From: Ferdinandcohnia humi_A
GTDB taxonomy: Bacteria; Bacillota; Bacilli; Bacillales; Bacillaceae_L
Assembly: GCA_047608075.1 (NCBI GenBank)
Contig: JBLKRX010000016.1
Coordinates: forward strand, 37,952-101,951
Direction of reading: 5' to 3'
Length of the DNA: 64,000 nucleotides
Part shown: positions 63,975 to 64,000 of the stretch, piece after piece
Position numbering within the stretch: position 1 is the stretch's first letter
How the letters are laid out: each line of letters begins with the position of its first letter
Notes under the pieces: model-generated
Database searches by the model: none
The model's input: only the letters and a program-made list of their open reading frames with translations
What the model was told of the DNA's origin: nothing
Translations under genes and position numbers: made by a program

Positions 63975-64000
63975 TCATTTTTGAAAGGAATTGCAGAAAA

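Overview
The window is a stretch of low-GC Bacillaceae chromosome from an endospore former. Supporting evidence is an alpha/beta-type spore protein gene, refZ, a GerW-family gene, ezrA, bacillithiol-linked ytxJ, and strong AGGAGG-type ribosome binding sites with frequent GTG and TTG starts. The gene order follows the Bacillus subtilis 'yt' region, from pepV/ytjP through the ytl, ytm, yto and ytp genes, murC, ytxGHJ, aroA, ccpA, acuABC/acsA, tyrS, rpsD, thiI, nadK, sppA, tpx and ackA to argGH. The genus cannot be fixed from the sequence alone. I found no rRNA, tRNA, transposase, prophage or CRISPR array.

Layout. 1-14 kb: peptidases, RNA ligase-like phosphodiesterase, a CidA/CidB membrane pair, lipid kinase, kinase-like YtmP, trmB, lactonase-like ytnP, ytoP and the ytpPQ genes. 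14-25 kb: sftA, murC, an M29 aminopeptidase, the ytxGHJ stress operon and an FtsA-like ATPase gene. 24-36 kb: aroA, ccpA and the divergent acuABC/acsA acetate genes, then a class A penicillin-binding protein, tyrS and rpsD. 37-48 kb: dgcP, a methionine gamma-lyase, free methionine sulfoxide reductase, refZ, hisJ, ezrA, a nifS-thiI sulfur-transfer pair and an ssp gene. 47-64 kb: acyl-CoA synthetase, amidohydrolase, NAD kinase, sppA operon, ytfI/ytfJ, tpx, ytxK, ackA, EcsC, moaB and argGH.

Functional links. ccpA lies beside acetate genes (acsA, acuABC), with ackA elsewhere in the window, and cre-like sites are visible at acuA/acsA and upstream of the methionine gamma-lyase. Sulfur and redox genes recur (methionine gamma-lyase, fRMsr, NifS, ThiI, YtxJ, Tpx, YtpP). 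Division and envelope genes (sftA, ezrA, refZ, murC, class A PBP, FtsA-like) are spread along the window.

The most unusual layer is between the genes. Seven copies of one structured intergenic repeat (about 155-370 bp) lie in the same orientation. There is also a smaller element with terminal inverted repeats sitting inside an apparent terminator, a repeat pair bracketing sftA, a 20-bp tandem repeat before ytnP, and a duplicated gene-tail-plus-terminator after the methionine gamma-lyase. These explain most long gaps and several false ORFs.
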